Origin: Pelargonium nanum
Lineage: Eukaryota; Streptophyta; Magnoliopsida; Geraniales; Geraniaceae
Length of the DNA: 38,253 nucleotides
Reading direction: 5' to 3'
NCBI GenBank assembly: GCA_036897485.1
Contig: JAYMTF010000369.1
Location: 1 to 38,253 of the forward strand
Within the stretch, counting starts at the first letter, position 1; the number at the start of each line of letters is the position of its first letter. Of the stretch, positions 1 through 11,800 are shown piece after piece. The notes beneath the pieces were generated by a model. That model was given only the letters and a program-made list of their open reading frames with translations, was not told the origin of the DNA and ran no database searches. The position numbers and the translations under genes are program-made.

Positions 1-318
1 ATATATGTCCCAAAATAAGTGTTCACTATCTTTGATAACCAATCTGATGAAGACATGTATTCTTTTGGACCTCTGAATCATTTGCCCAGAAGATTATTCT
101 AATTTCATTAAGTTGAAAAATCCAAAGAGAAACTATACTAGGAAAACAGTTTCCGAAACACAAATTTGACATTTTTTGATTAAGCCGTGACTCAGAGCAG
201 CCACTCAGCCAGTCCCAAACAGTTGGGTCCATTATATGCCAGTGTACTCACTCAAGATTAGGACTGAAATTTAAATCATAAGTTTATTGGTTAATCAAGA
301 GAAGTCTAGGACTCAAAC

Positions 319-2284
319 CTTTATGTAATATTTGAATATTCCACTTGTACTATGCAGAATCCTCTCTGTTCCATCTAGAGGGTTGTGGATTCCTGGATAT
401 TTTGGCCCAAATGATAAATCATCAATAAAGTGGCTCACATTCACATGAGTGGCTCCTTCAAAAATCTGTACAGAAATTAAGACCATAAGCACTTGGTAGA
501 TAGTGTGAAGGAACAAGTTTTCCAGGTAGAAAGATTGGAAATTAAATGTTTCTATCGAACTTGACTCCAACCAAAAGCTTAAACTGATAGGTGGAGGACT
601 CAACTAGTATTATCAGATGGCTACGGTCTTTCCACATTCTTTCAATGTGGGATACATTAACACTCCCCTCACGTGCAGGCCGGATAACACAACAGATCTT
701 GCACGTGGACGAAGAAGGGATGCAACAAAAACGGGTCACTAGAACCAAACCAAACCAGCTTTGATACCATGTTATACTTGATTTGAACTCAAAAGCTTAA
801 ACTAATAGGTGGAGGACCAAACTAGTATATCAAGAGGCTACGGCTTCACATTCTTTCAATGTGGGATACTGAACAATTTGTATTAAATAAAAACACCTTA
901 TTTAATCTCGTACAGTAAGTCAATTCATCGAAGAGAAAATAGATAATAGAGTTAAGACTATAAACATAAAATGAGGCAGTAGATTGGTAGGTCAAGTGAC
1001 ATGAAGAGGTGAGCCATTTAATAGGAAAAGAAGTTACTAACCATTTGTGCAACAAATATATTTAACCCATGAACTGAAATATGGAAATTTCCAGCAACTC
1101 TTTGGACATCTAAAACCCCATAAACCTGCAAAAAAGTGTGTATTCAAATATTGAGCATTTAGTGTTGACAAAAACTAAAAGGCTGATGGATGAGTTCATA
1201 AGCATGATAAGCACTGGAAACTGTAAGGAAAGCATACCCGGCATCCTTCTCCATTAGCAAGTGCTTGCCTCACCTTCTTTATCAAATTTTCAGCATCTTG
1301 ATCAAAGCCTTGTGTGTGAGGCTTTTGGTCTGCATCCCCATGATCTTTACCATGATCTGATTAAACTTTTTTATGAGCTAAATCATTTTGATAAAGATAA
1401 GATTAAACAATTCAGCTTCTTCACCTCCAATTGTAGAACTATGGAGGAGTGCTTTAGATTTCCCTAAATAAATGGCCCCAATGAAAATAACACTTCATTT
1501 GTTTCAAAATGAGTGTCTATTTTCCATTTTTTGAAAATAATAATAATAGTAATAATAAGCATTAGTTAGCACTGTATTCTTTCTTATACACCCCTATGGC
1601 CCTATGTGCATTTAGTGTGACAAAGTCAAGTAGTTCTAACTAATTTATATTAGGGTTAGGGATGTTATGGGTAATCCTTACATAACAAAATTCCTAAAAT
1701 TAAAAATGGACACTCATTTTGGGACAGAATTTGTATAAAAAGTGAATACTCATTCTAGTAAAAATGTAGTGATACAAAGAACCAAATAATATATACTATT
1801 GAAACCAACAATTATTAAAAATTGTAAGTGCCCCAAAAATCCATGATAGAGTACTTATCAATAGGATTTCCACCTAATTTCTCCGATATGAGAACAATAA
1901 TGAATTTATTTTCTAGAATTAGCCTCCCTTCTCCGACCAATTTATTTGATGGATAAAGCTTCATACCAGTAGATCAGTTACAACGTGCAGAAGAAAAAGA
2001 CTACAACTGGGTAAAACCAACTATGTGCTCCCACTGAAGCCAGCAGGAAACTACTACTGTCTCCAATTATTCTAATCAAGAAATAAAAGTACAGTTCAAC
2101 TGATGAAACCATTGTAAAAGACAAGCAGAAAACAGTATTGCTTATGTTTATAGGAAGCGATGAACTATAAGTAATACCATGATTGTGACCTTCATGTTCC
2201 TTTTCCACAAGATCTGACAAATATTCAGTCCCAATGATATGCCCATAACTGTTCAGCCGGAGCTGCAAAAAATCAAATCGGGTC

Positions 2285-2320
<36 letters not shown>

Positions 2321-4682
2321 ATGTCCAATATGTGATACCCTCTAGTCCATCTTGTTTCAAATGTTATGTATATAACCAAACCAAATCAACATTAAAGTAA
2401 GTATTATTTAAGAAAGAAAATTTCTTACTTTCCAAATGTTTGTATCAAGATCAACTTCATGCTTGCCTGACATATCAATTGCATCCACGCTTAATACTGA
2501 AAAGGGAACAAGGGAAGTAATAAGAGAGAGAAAGTATGAGCACCCGGGACTAGTTCGTGGCAAAAAAATATAATAAAAAACAATGAAAGTTGATGTTACT
2601 TAAGGGGGGTATAGAAGTAGGACAAAAGACTGCTAACCATCACAAGGCAAAGAAGGAAATGTCATATTTATGTGAATAGGTAGAGTTTCTCCGCGTTTCA
2701 AATCAACCGACATCTGCAGAAGACGTATCAGAGTCAGAAATTTACAAATTCAATATGTATGCTCATTCAATTTATAGAAAGCCACAGGAAGTACGACTTA
2801 TAGGTTAAACATGTTCTAGTATTTTCTACATCAAGAAAGATTTGGCCAAAAAAACTGCTGCTTCAATATTTATTTTTTGTTTATATACTCCTCTGGTGAG
2901 GCATGTATTACACTGACTGACTGAGATGTTTCCATGAGTCTTGATCACCTATGTTCAGTATATAATACAAACCTAAAAGATTAAGTGATTGATGGTGTAG
3001 TGTCATTGACCTTTTCAGACATTATGATGGTGTGATTTGAGAGTTAAGAAGTTAAATTTGCCAGGATCAATGGAAATGGATCAACTCTAACCATAGCTCT
3101 CATTGTGATTGGTTGTGCTCCCAATAGGTGATGGCTTCATTGTCTATTGTCTTTGGCATCCTAGCTCATTCAATGAGTTTCCTGTTTTTTAGAAGCCATA
3201 ACGAAACTGAGCATCACCATGATCAGATTAACTGAAGTTTAGTGACGATAAAAAATAAAATAAAAACTATTCTCTCATTTCTTCGAAAATTCAATGGATC
3301 TATTCAAATATTGCTTCAAATGGCCCCATTCAGTACTTGTAACTATTTGGACCCCCTAAAAGACATTGTTTAAAAACCACCCATCCATGGCGATTTGTTG
3401 GTATTGTAAGGATGTTTACTATAAGGTGGAAGAAAATTTAAGAATATATCTATTTACCAGGTAAAATCCTCTCCAATGTTTATATGCTTATGTATGCATG
3501 CATCTGATAGATCTAATTAATAAACCATCTAATTACAGTGAAAATGAAAAGATAATAGTCATGTGAAGACAAACCTGATGAACTGTATATGTAGAAAGAT
3601 AATACTTCAGTTCGTGCAAGAACAAAGTCGCCATTATGATTAAACCAACTACGGAGACTGCGGCAACAAAATAAGCAAACATGAAATTGAGCACATTTCA
3701 ATCAGCCAATTAAATATGATTATGAGAGAAATGATGAAATTCCTGAATAAAAACTTCATTCAACATATTGATACTATGTTCTTTCCTATTTTAATTAATG
3801 CACATATTTCAGGTAAACTGCTAAGCTCATCACCAGCAGAGATGAAAATGTGGTTTGGATTGCTCATTTTTAACCAAAACTGACAGTTTGGGACAATGAG
3901 TCTACCAGCTGAGTTAGAGAGGCAGATTATATAATGGTTTAATTTGAATTATTAGTTAACAATATATGCATGGATGCATGACATATGTTGTATTCTTAAA
4001 GCCAAGTTTTAGTGCTGAAACTATCAACCTTCTCTTCTTAGAAGTTCCTCCGAGAAAAGAAAAGATGAGGGAGGTAGGATTTGGTTTCATTGTCTTTAGC
4101 TTTCAAACAGTCGAAAAGTACTACAGTTCTTCTATTCAATATAGTTCTAACCTCTGAAGGTTTGATTTCATTATTTCCCTGATTCTTTCTATTCTTTTCC
4201 CAAAAATGTGTTCAACTATTAAAAGAACACCTCATGTCAAACAAACCAGCTAAAAAATCACAAAGAGTTTGTTCCTATGAAGAAGAGCTGTATGCATTAG
4301 TAACTAACATATGGAAACCAATATGGGCTAGATTACATAATACAAATACAAATAAAGTAATAAACTTTTATCACATACATGCCAACGGGATTTGATCAAA
4401 AGGCAAATTTTTTAGAGAATGTTGCCAGTGAAAATTCAGAATTTTGAGGTTAGAACATACCCAATATGAGGTTCGCTAATTGTGTAATCAAAATATATCC
4501 ACTTTGCTTAATTCATGTTTACAACCCTTATTCCCATTCCAAATTCATACACCACTAACAAAGCCGGAAAAAAGTAAATTATACAAGCCCTTACCGAGTG
4601 CCCCGGTTTGTGTTTTCTGCATCAAGTGCTCCTCTGCACGAGGAAAAGCATCGAGGCTCCTTATAGCTTGTTTTACCCCCAT
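319..4682 (-). CDS. Erv41/ERGIC-type ER-Golgi vesicle cargo receptor (3' end off window)
   Basis: Membrane protein of COPII/COPI vesicles, expected to cycle between ER and Golgi as an Erv41-Erv46-type receptor. Eight coding exons fit with correct phase: 4595-4682, 3575-3657, 2638-2713, 2429-2496, 2178-2262, 1238-1356, 1042-1125 and 319-465 (250 codons). The start ATG at 4682 gives MGVKQAIRSLDAFPRAEEHL, the conserved N-terminal signature. Exon 2 encodes the first membrane helix (GLIIMATLFLHEL). Exons 3-4 give the lumenal start (VDLKRGETLPIHINMTFPSL, then VDAIDMSGKHEVDLD). Exon 6 holds a His/Asp-rich stretch, and exon 8 contains GATHVNVSH and FGPKYPGIHNPLDGT. About 130 C-terminal residues, including the second membrane helix, should lie beyond position 1. 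The exon sequences look intact although two transposons sit in introns. Family assignment is strong; the exact Arabidopsis counterpart (At1g22200-like) is from memory. Confidence 0.9.
547..875 (-). mobile_element. Complete TRIM (miniature LTR retrotransposon) in an intron
   Basis: Read on the minus strand, two diverged direct repeats bound a roughly 107-bp core. The 5' LTR (875 to 770, 106 bp) runs TGTTCAGTATCCCACATTG to CAAGTATAACA, and the 3' LTR (662 to 547, 116 bp) runs TGTTAATGTATCCCACATTG to GATAGAAACA. Directly after the 5' LTR is TGGTATCAAAGC, a one-mismatch match to the initiator-tRNA-Met primer-binding site. Directly before the 3' LTR is the purine tract GTGAGGGGAG. There is no coding capacity, as expected for TRIMs. 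I see no clean 5-bp target duplication. It lies in the intron between exons 7 and 8 of the Erv41-like gene. Confidence 0.85.
1493..1733. mobile_element. Stowaway-like MITE in an intron
   Basis: Imperfect terminal inverted repeats of about 30 bp: the left arm contains TTTCAAAATGAGTGTCTATT, and the reverse complement of the right arm contains TCCCAAAATGAGTGTCCATT. This core resembles the plant Stowaway (Tc1/mariner) end, which usually reads CTCCCTCCGTCCCAAAATG. A TA dinucleotide follows the right end, but the left TA is unclear. The interior is AT-rich without an ORF. It sits in the 821-bp intron between exons 5 and 6 of the Erv41-like gene. Confidence 0.7.
2288..2318. repeat. (GA)n microsatellite
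   Basis: An almost perfect GA/AG dinucleotide tract. On the Erv41-like gene's strand it reads (CT)n and lies about 25 bp upstream of the exon 5 acceptor at 2262, so it may extend that intron's polypyrimidine tract. Likely length-variable. Confidence 0.9.
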
Positions 4683-5200
4683 TTCCACCTCGTCCCCACC
4701 AATAAAATGTGAAAAATAAACAACACCTGTAACCTGAATATCAATCAATCCCTCACTAACCCAACATTCATGTGTTCAACACAATCAATTTCGAAACAAA
4801 TAAATAAAAATTCAGAATTTCCACAGCTTGTGGAGAGACAAAGACCTATTGGACATCAAAAACACATACACGCTCACAGAAAAATTCGATTTGATCCCCA
4901 TCCAAACAGCTACCAGTAAAGAAATGGAGAACGAATCTCGATTGATTGCAGTTGAATTATGAACAGAACGTAATAGAAATTTGAGAATAAAAATAAAAAG
5001 GCCTGTTTGGTTGAAGGGAAAGCATATTCCGGGAAAATCTAGAGAATGATTGGGACGTACCTGAGGAAGGTGATCGCGTCTGGTAGATTCTGAATGAATC
5101 GGGCGATACTGTGGGGCTTAATGGAGGAGAGAGATGACTTTGACGAGGAGCTCGAATTTGACGCCGTGTTACGAGTTATGTGTGGAGGAGACGGAGAGAA
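4683..5200 (-). other. Probable 5' UTR of the Erv41-like gene, with a leader intron
   Basis: No in-frame ATG for the Erv41-like protein is found upstream of 4682 in a plausible exon. A good donor (CAG|GTACGT, exon edge at 5061) and acceptor (TTCAG, exon edge at 4733) suggest a leader exon from about 5061 to about 5200, spliced to 4683-4733. The leader exon is open in one frame and Ser-rich but has no start codon, so I treat it as untranslated. The transcription start is not visible. Confidence 0.5.
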
Positions 5201-5813
5201 GTAATACAGTGCAGCGACCTCATTGTCTTGCCATGGGGCCGACCTATATCTGCTCTATATACCATAGATCGGAAGTACTTTTATTGGGCCGTAGTCAATA
5301 TTCAAAAAGCCCATACAAGGTTGTGAAGAAGCCCAAAAGGCCCAGCAACATTCTAATGCGAGTCTCAACTCGGACGAGTCAGACTCATCCGCCATTAACG
5401 CTCTCCTTTTAGTTCCTGGTGTTGGGATCAAATCAGACGGAGAAGACACCGACCGTAGCGAGTTCACTCGGCACTATACCAGGCCTCCAGCAATGGGAAC
5501 GAGTTGTTCGAAGTTTTGACTCAGTCCAAGAATCGGGGCCTCCTAACAGGTTCGGATCTGAATTCTCAATGCGTGAGCACTTGCACACACATATGTGCAT
5601 GTGATGCCGAGGTTTGGCTCGACTGCTATTCTGTTTGGATGCCGAGAGAAAACGCCTGGAAAAGGAAAATCAATGTCATGCGTTGTATATTTTCTTTGTT
5701 CCAGTGTTTTAGCGTAATGTAATGAAGCTTATACCAACAATTCTGTGTTGTGTGATTTGTCAAAATAAGGTTTTTGGAGACAAGCAATTGCAATTTTTTA
5801 AATTTGAGGATCA
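5201..5813. promoter_or_regulatory. Bidirectional promoter region between the Erv41-like gene and VPS53
   Basis: About 600 bp separate the leader of the minus-strand Erv41-like gene from the VPS53 start codon. Four site II motifs (TGGGCY on either strand) cluster at 5285-5290, 5308-5313, 5330-5335 and 5339-5344. Such clusters are typical of plant housekeeping and bidirectional promoters. The VPS53 leader probably begins somewhere after about 5400. A short upstream ORF (ATGGGAACG, eight codons) starts near 5493. No other gene is seen here. Confidence 0.6.
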
Positions 5814-8800
5814 ATGGACAAGTCCAGCACTTTGGAGTACATCAACCAGATGTTCCCTACAGGTTCTTTTCTCTTTTCTTTCTGGTTGTTAATGCTGATG
5901 TATCATGCATTGATTTATGTAAAAATGATATCTTTATATAGAAATTTATTTGGCAATGTTTGTTTGACCTTGATTTGTTCTTGATCATTCAAGTTGTCTT
6001 ACAATTAAGTTGTTTTGGTTATATGTATGGAGGTTTTGCAATCATATGAATCAATGTATTAGATATTAGTGACATTTTATAGTGCCTGAGGATCACAGAT
6101 TGAGCTTATGTTGCTCGGGTTCTTAGTTCATGATTTCAGGGCTAATTGATTTGAAGCCTTAGATGAATATCCTTGCCAAGAACTCCTTGATTAACTGGTT
6201 TACATATCATATATTTGGTATCTGAGTTCAGTTCGTCACTGTGACTCTTTGTTTTGCTTTCTGACTTCAATTATGCTAAGAAGTCAGTTCTAAGTTTATG
6301 TACCCTTAACAAGTCTCATAGCTTATTAAGTTTTTTTTTATCAGCAACGGGACATCATACTCGAAGTAACAATGTTTCTCATTCCCCAAAGGGAGCGTCT
6401 CCCTAAACCCCACCCCACAAATCCCACCTCATACCGTCGACAAGGAGGCTCGAACTTGTTTGAAATGAGGCATGAAAAATGTTTTTGGTGCCAAAAAAAC
6501 CTTGGAGAAAAACTAGCTTTAGTAGAATATCAAAATGCTTTTTTTGTGGAACCAACAGAAAGATACCATCTTGTAGGCCATATTTTTTGTTAAGTGGCAT
6601 TTGGGGAACTCTCTGATTTACCCATTCCAACCATTGTCCAAAGGTCATGGTCAGCAAAGGGTTCATGTTATTAATACTGCTATGATTTGCAAGATAAAAA
6701 CTGTTTCTTGTTTTTTCTTATATGATCTTATTCTTGTTATTGTTATTGTTAACATCCAGAGGCATCTTTATCTGGTGTTGAGCCACTTATGCAAAAGATA
6801 CAAAGTGAGATACGTCGTGTAGATGCTGGAATATTAGCAGCTGTTCGCCAACAGGTGATAAGCTTTTCGCGCTGATTTTTATTGATGAAGCTATTAAAAA
6901 CTTTCAAGCGCTATGACTGGATTATATTATCTTTGGGCTTAGTTGTGCCTAATATCGCTTGATAGGGTATGGATCTTACTCATTGGTGTATAAGATCCAG
7001 TAAAGTGACAAAGTAAATTCCATTGGACAATCGGAAATGTGCAGAATATTTTAATTGGTAGACATTGCGGTCAATATGGAAACCAGGATCTTCCTCCTAC
7101 ATATTGCACTTTGTGGATAAGATGAGCAATAAAATACCGATGGTGATTATTAAATGGTCTTCCTTACGAATTTATGAGAGATCATTAAGAAGGACCATTA
7201 GCAACTTAGCATGAGTTAGTATTATCGTGGATAAGAAGTGAAAGGCTTCAGTCGTGTTTTAGGACTGTGCAATGATATTGTATTCAAGATGTTTGTACTT
7301 TGCAGAGTTAGGTAATACAAGTCATACTTGTAAGTTGTAACTACAGATCAATTGCTCACTTCAGAAAACTGATAACACTGCTATCATAATTTATCTCATG
7401 AGTATTTGTTCTGGCTTCAGAGTAATTCAGGAACTAAAGCAAAGGAAGATCTTGCAGCTGCTACAGATGCTGTAAAGGTCAGTTCATTAAATATAAATAT
7501 TTGAAAGTTGGCTCCATATTAAGTGCTGAGACAGATGTACATTAGGCACTGTGGGGGCAGCTGCCCCCACTAAAATTTAGAAGATTAGAAATATACCTTG
7601 TTCTTTTTTTAAATCACAGTTGTCCTCACTATTTTGAGTTGGGATTAGTTCAGTATTTTTATATTCGGCCCCACAGTTTATAAGCATTTTATCTTTCCTC
7701 TTGTGAGCTTTTATTAGACTCGTCTTGGGCTTTTTATGTTTGATTTCTTTTTTCTTTTTTTGCAATAGACCTCAAGTTTTATATGCAAATTTTTCATCTA
7801 CACAAAAGATGCCTTATGCGTTGCATTGGTATTTTATTTATCTTCTTAACTTGTAATAAGCTTGCCACCACTCAACCAAAATTCTGAATTCGTCCTTGAT
7901 TAAATGTTGTTTTTTTCTTGCATGACTATTATTTTTGTTGCATATCCTATTTATTCATGGAGTATTTAGTTTAGTTCATTTTGCATTCCTTTTGCTACAG
8001 GAACTCATGTATAAAATCCTAGAAATAAAGACCAAGGCTGAGCAAAGTGAAACAATGGTCCAAGAAATATGTCGTGACATTAAGAAATTGGACTTTGCGA
8101 AAAAACACATAACAACTACAATTACTGCTCTGCATCGTCTTACCATGCTAGGTTAGTCTCTCTTCCCTTTTATGATTAGTTATTATTTGTTTTGATCTGG
8201 CTTCTTATGCTGGATTAATATTTCAGGGGTCGGTAGAGGCATATAACTTGGATTGTTCAACAGTATGAAGAGTTTATAGATTCTAGTTTCTAAGCAATAT
8301 CATAAAATAAACAAACAATATCCCTATTTCAGAAGATTCGGGAGGAAAATTATATCTGCCTGGACAAAGCACCGGCATACATGTTCTGTGCAAAACTGCA
8401 AATTGTTTTGCTTAAGACAAAGGGAAAAGGATATGAATTTTAAATGGGGTAGGGTGTGGAGATTAAAAAGGAACCATTCCGAATCCAAGGTGACTTCAGA
8501 GTGGAGTTTTTTTCTAGTCGCACTCTCGGTTCTCATAATTTGAATCTTCCCATTACAAGGGAAAAGCAAGACTACTTGTCCCAATAATCTAATGAATTTT
8601 TGGACAGTTATTTAATTTATTGAAGATGCATGTCTTTGAACCAAAGTTCTTACTACAATACTTTCCCATTCTATGTCAGTCTCTGCTGTTGAGCAACTTC
8701 AAGTAATGGCATCAAAACGACAATATAAGGAAGCAGCTGCACAGCTTGAGGTGGTTTTTTTTTTTTTTTTTTTTTTTTGAGGTAGTTTTTGCCTATGAAA

Positions 8801-11800
8801 GTCTATGTAGTTTATAATTATTGGCTCTACTTGCACAAATTGGCATATGTGTGTGTGTGTGCAATAGCCTTGTTTATAGTTTTTCTTCTTCTTTTCATGC
8901 TCTAACCTTTTTTCTCTTTATCTCTATTTTCCATAGAAAAGTATTGCTAAATATGATATGTCTGCCTTTCAGGCTGTAAACCAGTTATGTAGTCATTTTG
9001 AAGCCTACAGTGATATTCCAAAAATCACAGAGCTCAGGGAGAAGTTTAAAAACATCAAACAAATATTGAAGTCGCATGTGTTCTCTGATTTCTCAAGGTA
9101 TGTCATATTAGAAAGTTGACTCAGTTCTACTTGTCAAGAAATCCAATTCTTAGGTAGTCCTTTAAATGGTACTTGTCTTTTTTATCTTCTCTTGACAGTC
9201 ATATTAGTACATATAAATACACACATTTTTCTCTCACTCTATATCTATAGTATGAAAAATTCTTCAATCAACAGATCTGTCAATTCCCCATTTTACTTAT
9301 AGACATCAAACTTGATCGACCATTGGGCATACCTGAAAATGGTTCTTGATGTCGGTGATTGAAACTTGAAAATCACTGTTTTGGAAATTGAGACATGTGA
9401 AAGTTGTGAGCAAATGAAACAGTACATTTGGTAGTCTAATCATTTCATTTTTGGCAAGATAATTTCCCTTTGGTAGTATAATCGTTTTATTTTTGGGAAA
9501 ATAATTTCCCTCCACTGAAATTGGTTTCCTAGGGCTTTCTTGGAGTTGCTCTGGGTTTGTGGTGTAAGGCTCAAGTAGCCTGAGTTTCTGTTATTGCAGA
9601 ATTTGAAGGAATGATCAATTGGTAGGAAGAGAAGTTGTATCTTTTCAGAAGGTTGTCTGTGATTGTTGTTTAACAGCATGCTTGTTCCTTTTACAGTCCC
9701 TACTTCAGTGGCTAAATAATTGGCAGAAGGATACTATTGGGTTGACCTAGGGTATGGAATTTGATTGGCCAGTTGATTTTATTGGTCTTTATCTATAAAG
9801 AGTGGTGGATTAGGTATGAGGAATGTTGGATCCAGGCAAGCGCTTGGGATACGGCATTGCAGTACAGATAGGAGGAGGAGGATAAGTAACTTATAGGAGG
9901 CGTTGTCCCTGTAGGAGTTTTGGTGTGTACAAGTCTTTATCAAGGTATCATAAGCATTTAAGCAGAATGCACCATATTAGATATTCCTACAACTGATGAT
10001 ATGAGTAAAAGGAAGAAAATGTAAGAGCATTGGTGTTACAAGCATAGAAATGGAGAGTCAAAGTCATGTTGCCTGGATAGAAGAGATATATGCTCTTCCG
10101 GCTTTGGCTTCTCGATGTGCATTAGTGATTGTTCTATTGCTGGTAAAATTCTGGATTTACTTTAAAGATTGCAGGGGCAGTTTTGGGATAGGAAGAGAAG
10201 ATTGGCCCAAAGACTGTCACTGGTAATGTGGACAATCTAGTCAGGGAGAGACATCTGAACCTCTTAAGGCCACACTTGACATCAGCTTCTCTTTTACTTC
10301 CACTAGGTTTATAGAATATCATTCTGCTTATTTGTCTTAATTTCATCTTCTAGGAGCCTTTCCTTTTGTGAGTATCCACTTGTTAACTGAATCAGTCATC
10401 TTCACTCTCTGAAGCTTCTTTGCTCTGGTTTAATCTCAGCTTAGGTACTGGTAAGGAAACAGAAGAATCTAATTTACTTCAGCATTTATCTGATGCTTGC
10501 TTAGTTGTTGATGCTTTGGAGCCATCTGTGAGGGAAGAGCTGGTAAATAATTTTTGCAGCAGGGAGCTTACTTCATATGAACAGATATTTGAAGGAGCTG
10601 GTTTGTTTTGACTTCCTCTTCTACAATATATTACTTTTAAACATGTGATTTTTTATGTCCATATTTTAATCTCAATGTTTTCTATCCTCAGAATTAGCTA
10701 AGTTGGATAAAACAGAACGGAGATATGCATGGATCAAGCGTCGAATAAGAACAAATGAGGAAATCTGGAAAATCTTTCCTCTTTCATGGCATGTTCCTTA
10801 TCGGCTCTGTATCCTGTTCTGTAAGAAAACCAGGTATATCATCTAATTTTCTTATTCCAAATTGTTACCCTTGACAAGTAATTAAATTGAAGTACTTTTG
10901 GGGTGGCTAACATTGCCGGTACTCACTTCTTGTGCCATAGAAGTCAAATGAATCAAAAGCACTACAAATAGGAGGTGCAGCCCTAAAAATTGAACACTAT
11001 AGCCTTTGTTAAAAACACTAATGATATCCTAACAAGTACTCAAACATGGATTAGGTGACAGAACCATGGTGGTGTACTTACATGTCCCTGATTTTCTATC
11101 ACCTATTCAAGAAGTGACTTGATTTATTGATAGAAAGCTTAAGATTAAAATATAAAAGAATTTAGTCTGAGATCAAAACTTAAAAGTGGCTAAAAATGTA
11201 ATGACAAGCTAAATTATTGACCTGTATGAATCCATTGATGAGACATTCAGGCTTCCAGTTAGGATCTATTGGGAAAATCTGACTTTTCGTAGTAAGATCA
11301 CTCCTGAAACTGCTGAACATTTTGTCATTGTTCAGGAAACAGCTGGAACTGATCTTGGATAACTTGCAGGAAAAGGCAGATGTTGGGACTCTATTGTTGG
11401 TAAGCCACATTTCTTTATCAATGTCAATGACAAATCCTAATATTACTATGATTTCTTCCATTTTGTTTATTTAGACTTATAAAAGTGAGAATTTACATAT
11501 AATTAAATTCCATTTTATCTAAGTAATCCTAACTTATTGGATTTTGGTGCGTATATTTTATCACTATTTTATGTGCAGATGAAAATTTTACAAGTATAGT
11601 AGTGGTATCACCACATATTTACTACGTTGTTGATTATGGTTAATACCCCTTTGTTCTGCCTCAGCATATTTTTGCTTGATATAGCACATATTATTTCTTC
11701 TGACATTTCCTTTCCTTTGTTCTGTGATATGTTTATAGGCATTGCAAAGAACTCTTGAATTTGAAGATGAACTAGCAGAGAAATTTGGAGGAGGCACTCA

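Noticed and set aside
26..232. Minus-strand ORF at the left edge as the next Erv41 exon
   Set aside because: It lacks the expected conserved continuation (VPTEYRY-type sequence) after exon 8; the next exon must lie off the window.
5504..5722. 72-codon frame upstream of VPS53
   Set aside because: It begins at TTG, not ATG, and probably lies in the VPS53 leader or leader intron; no conserved sequence is seen.
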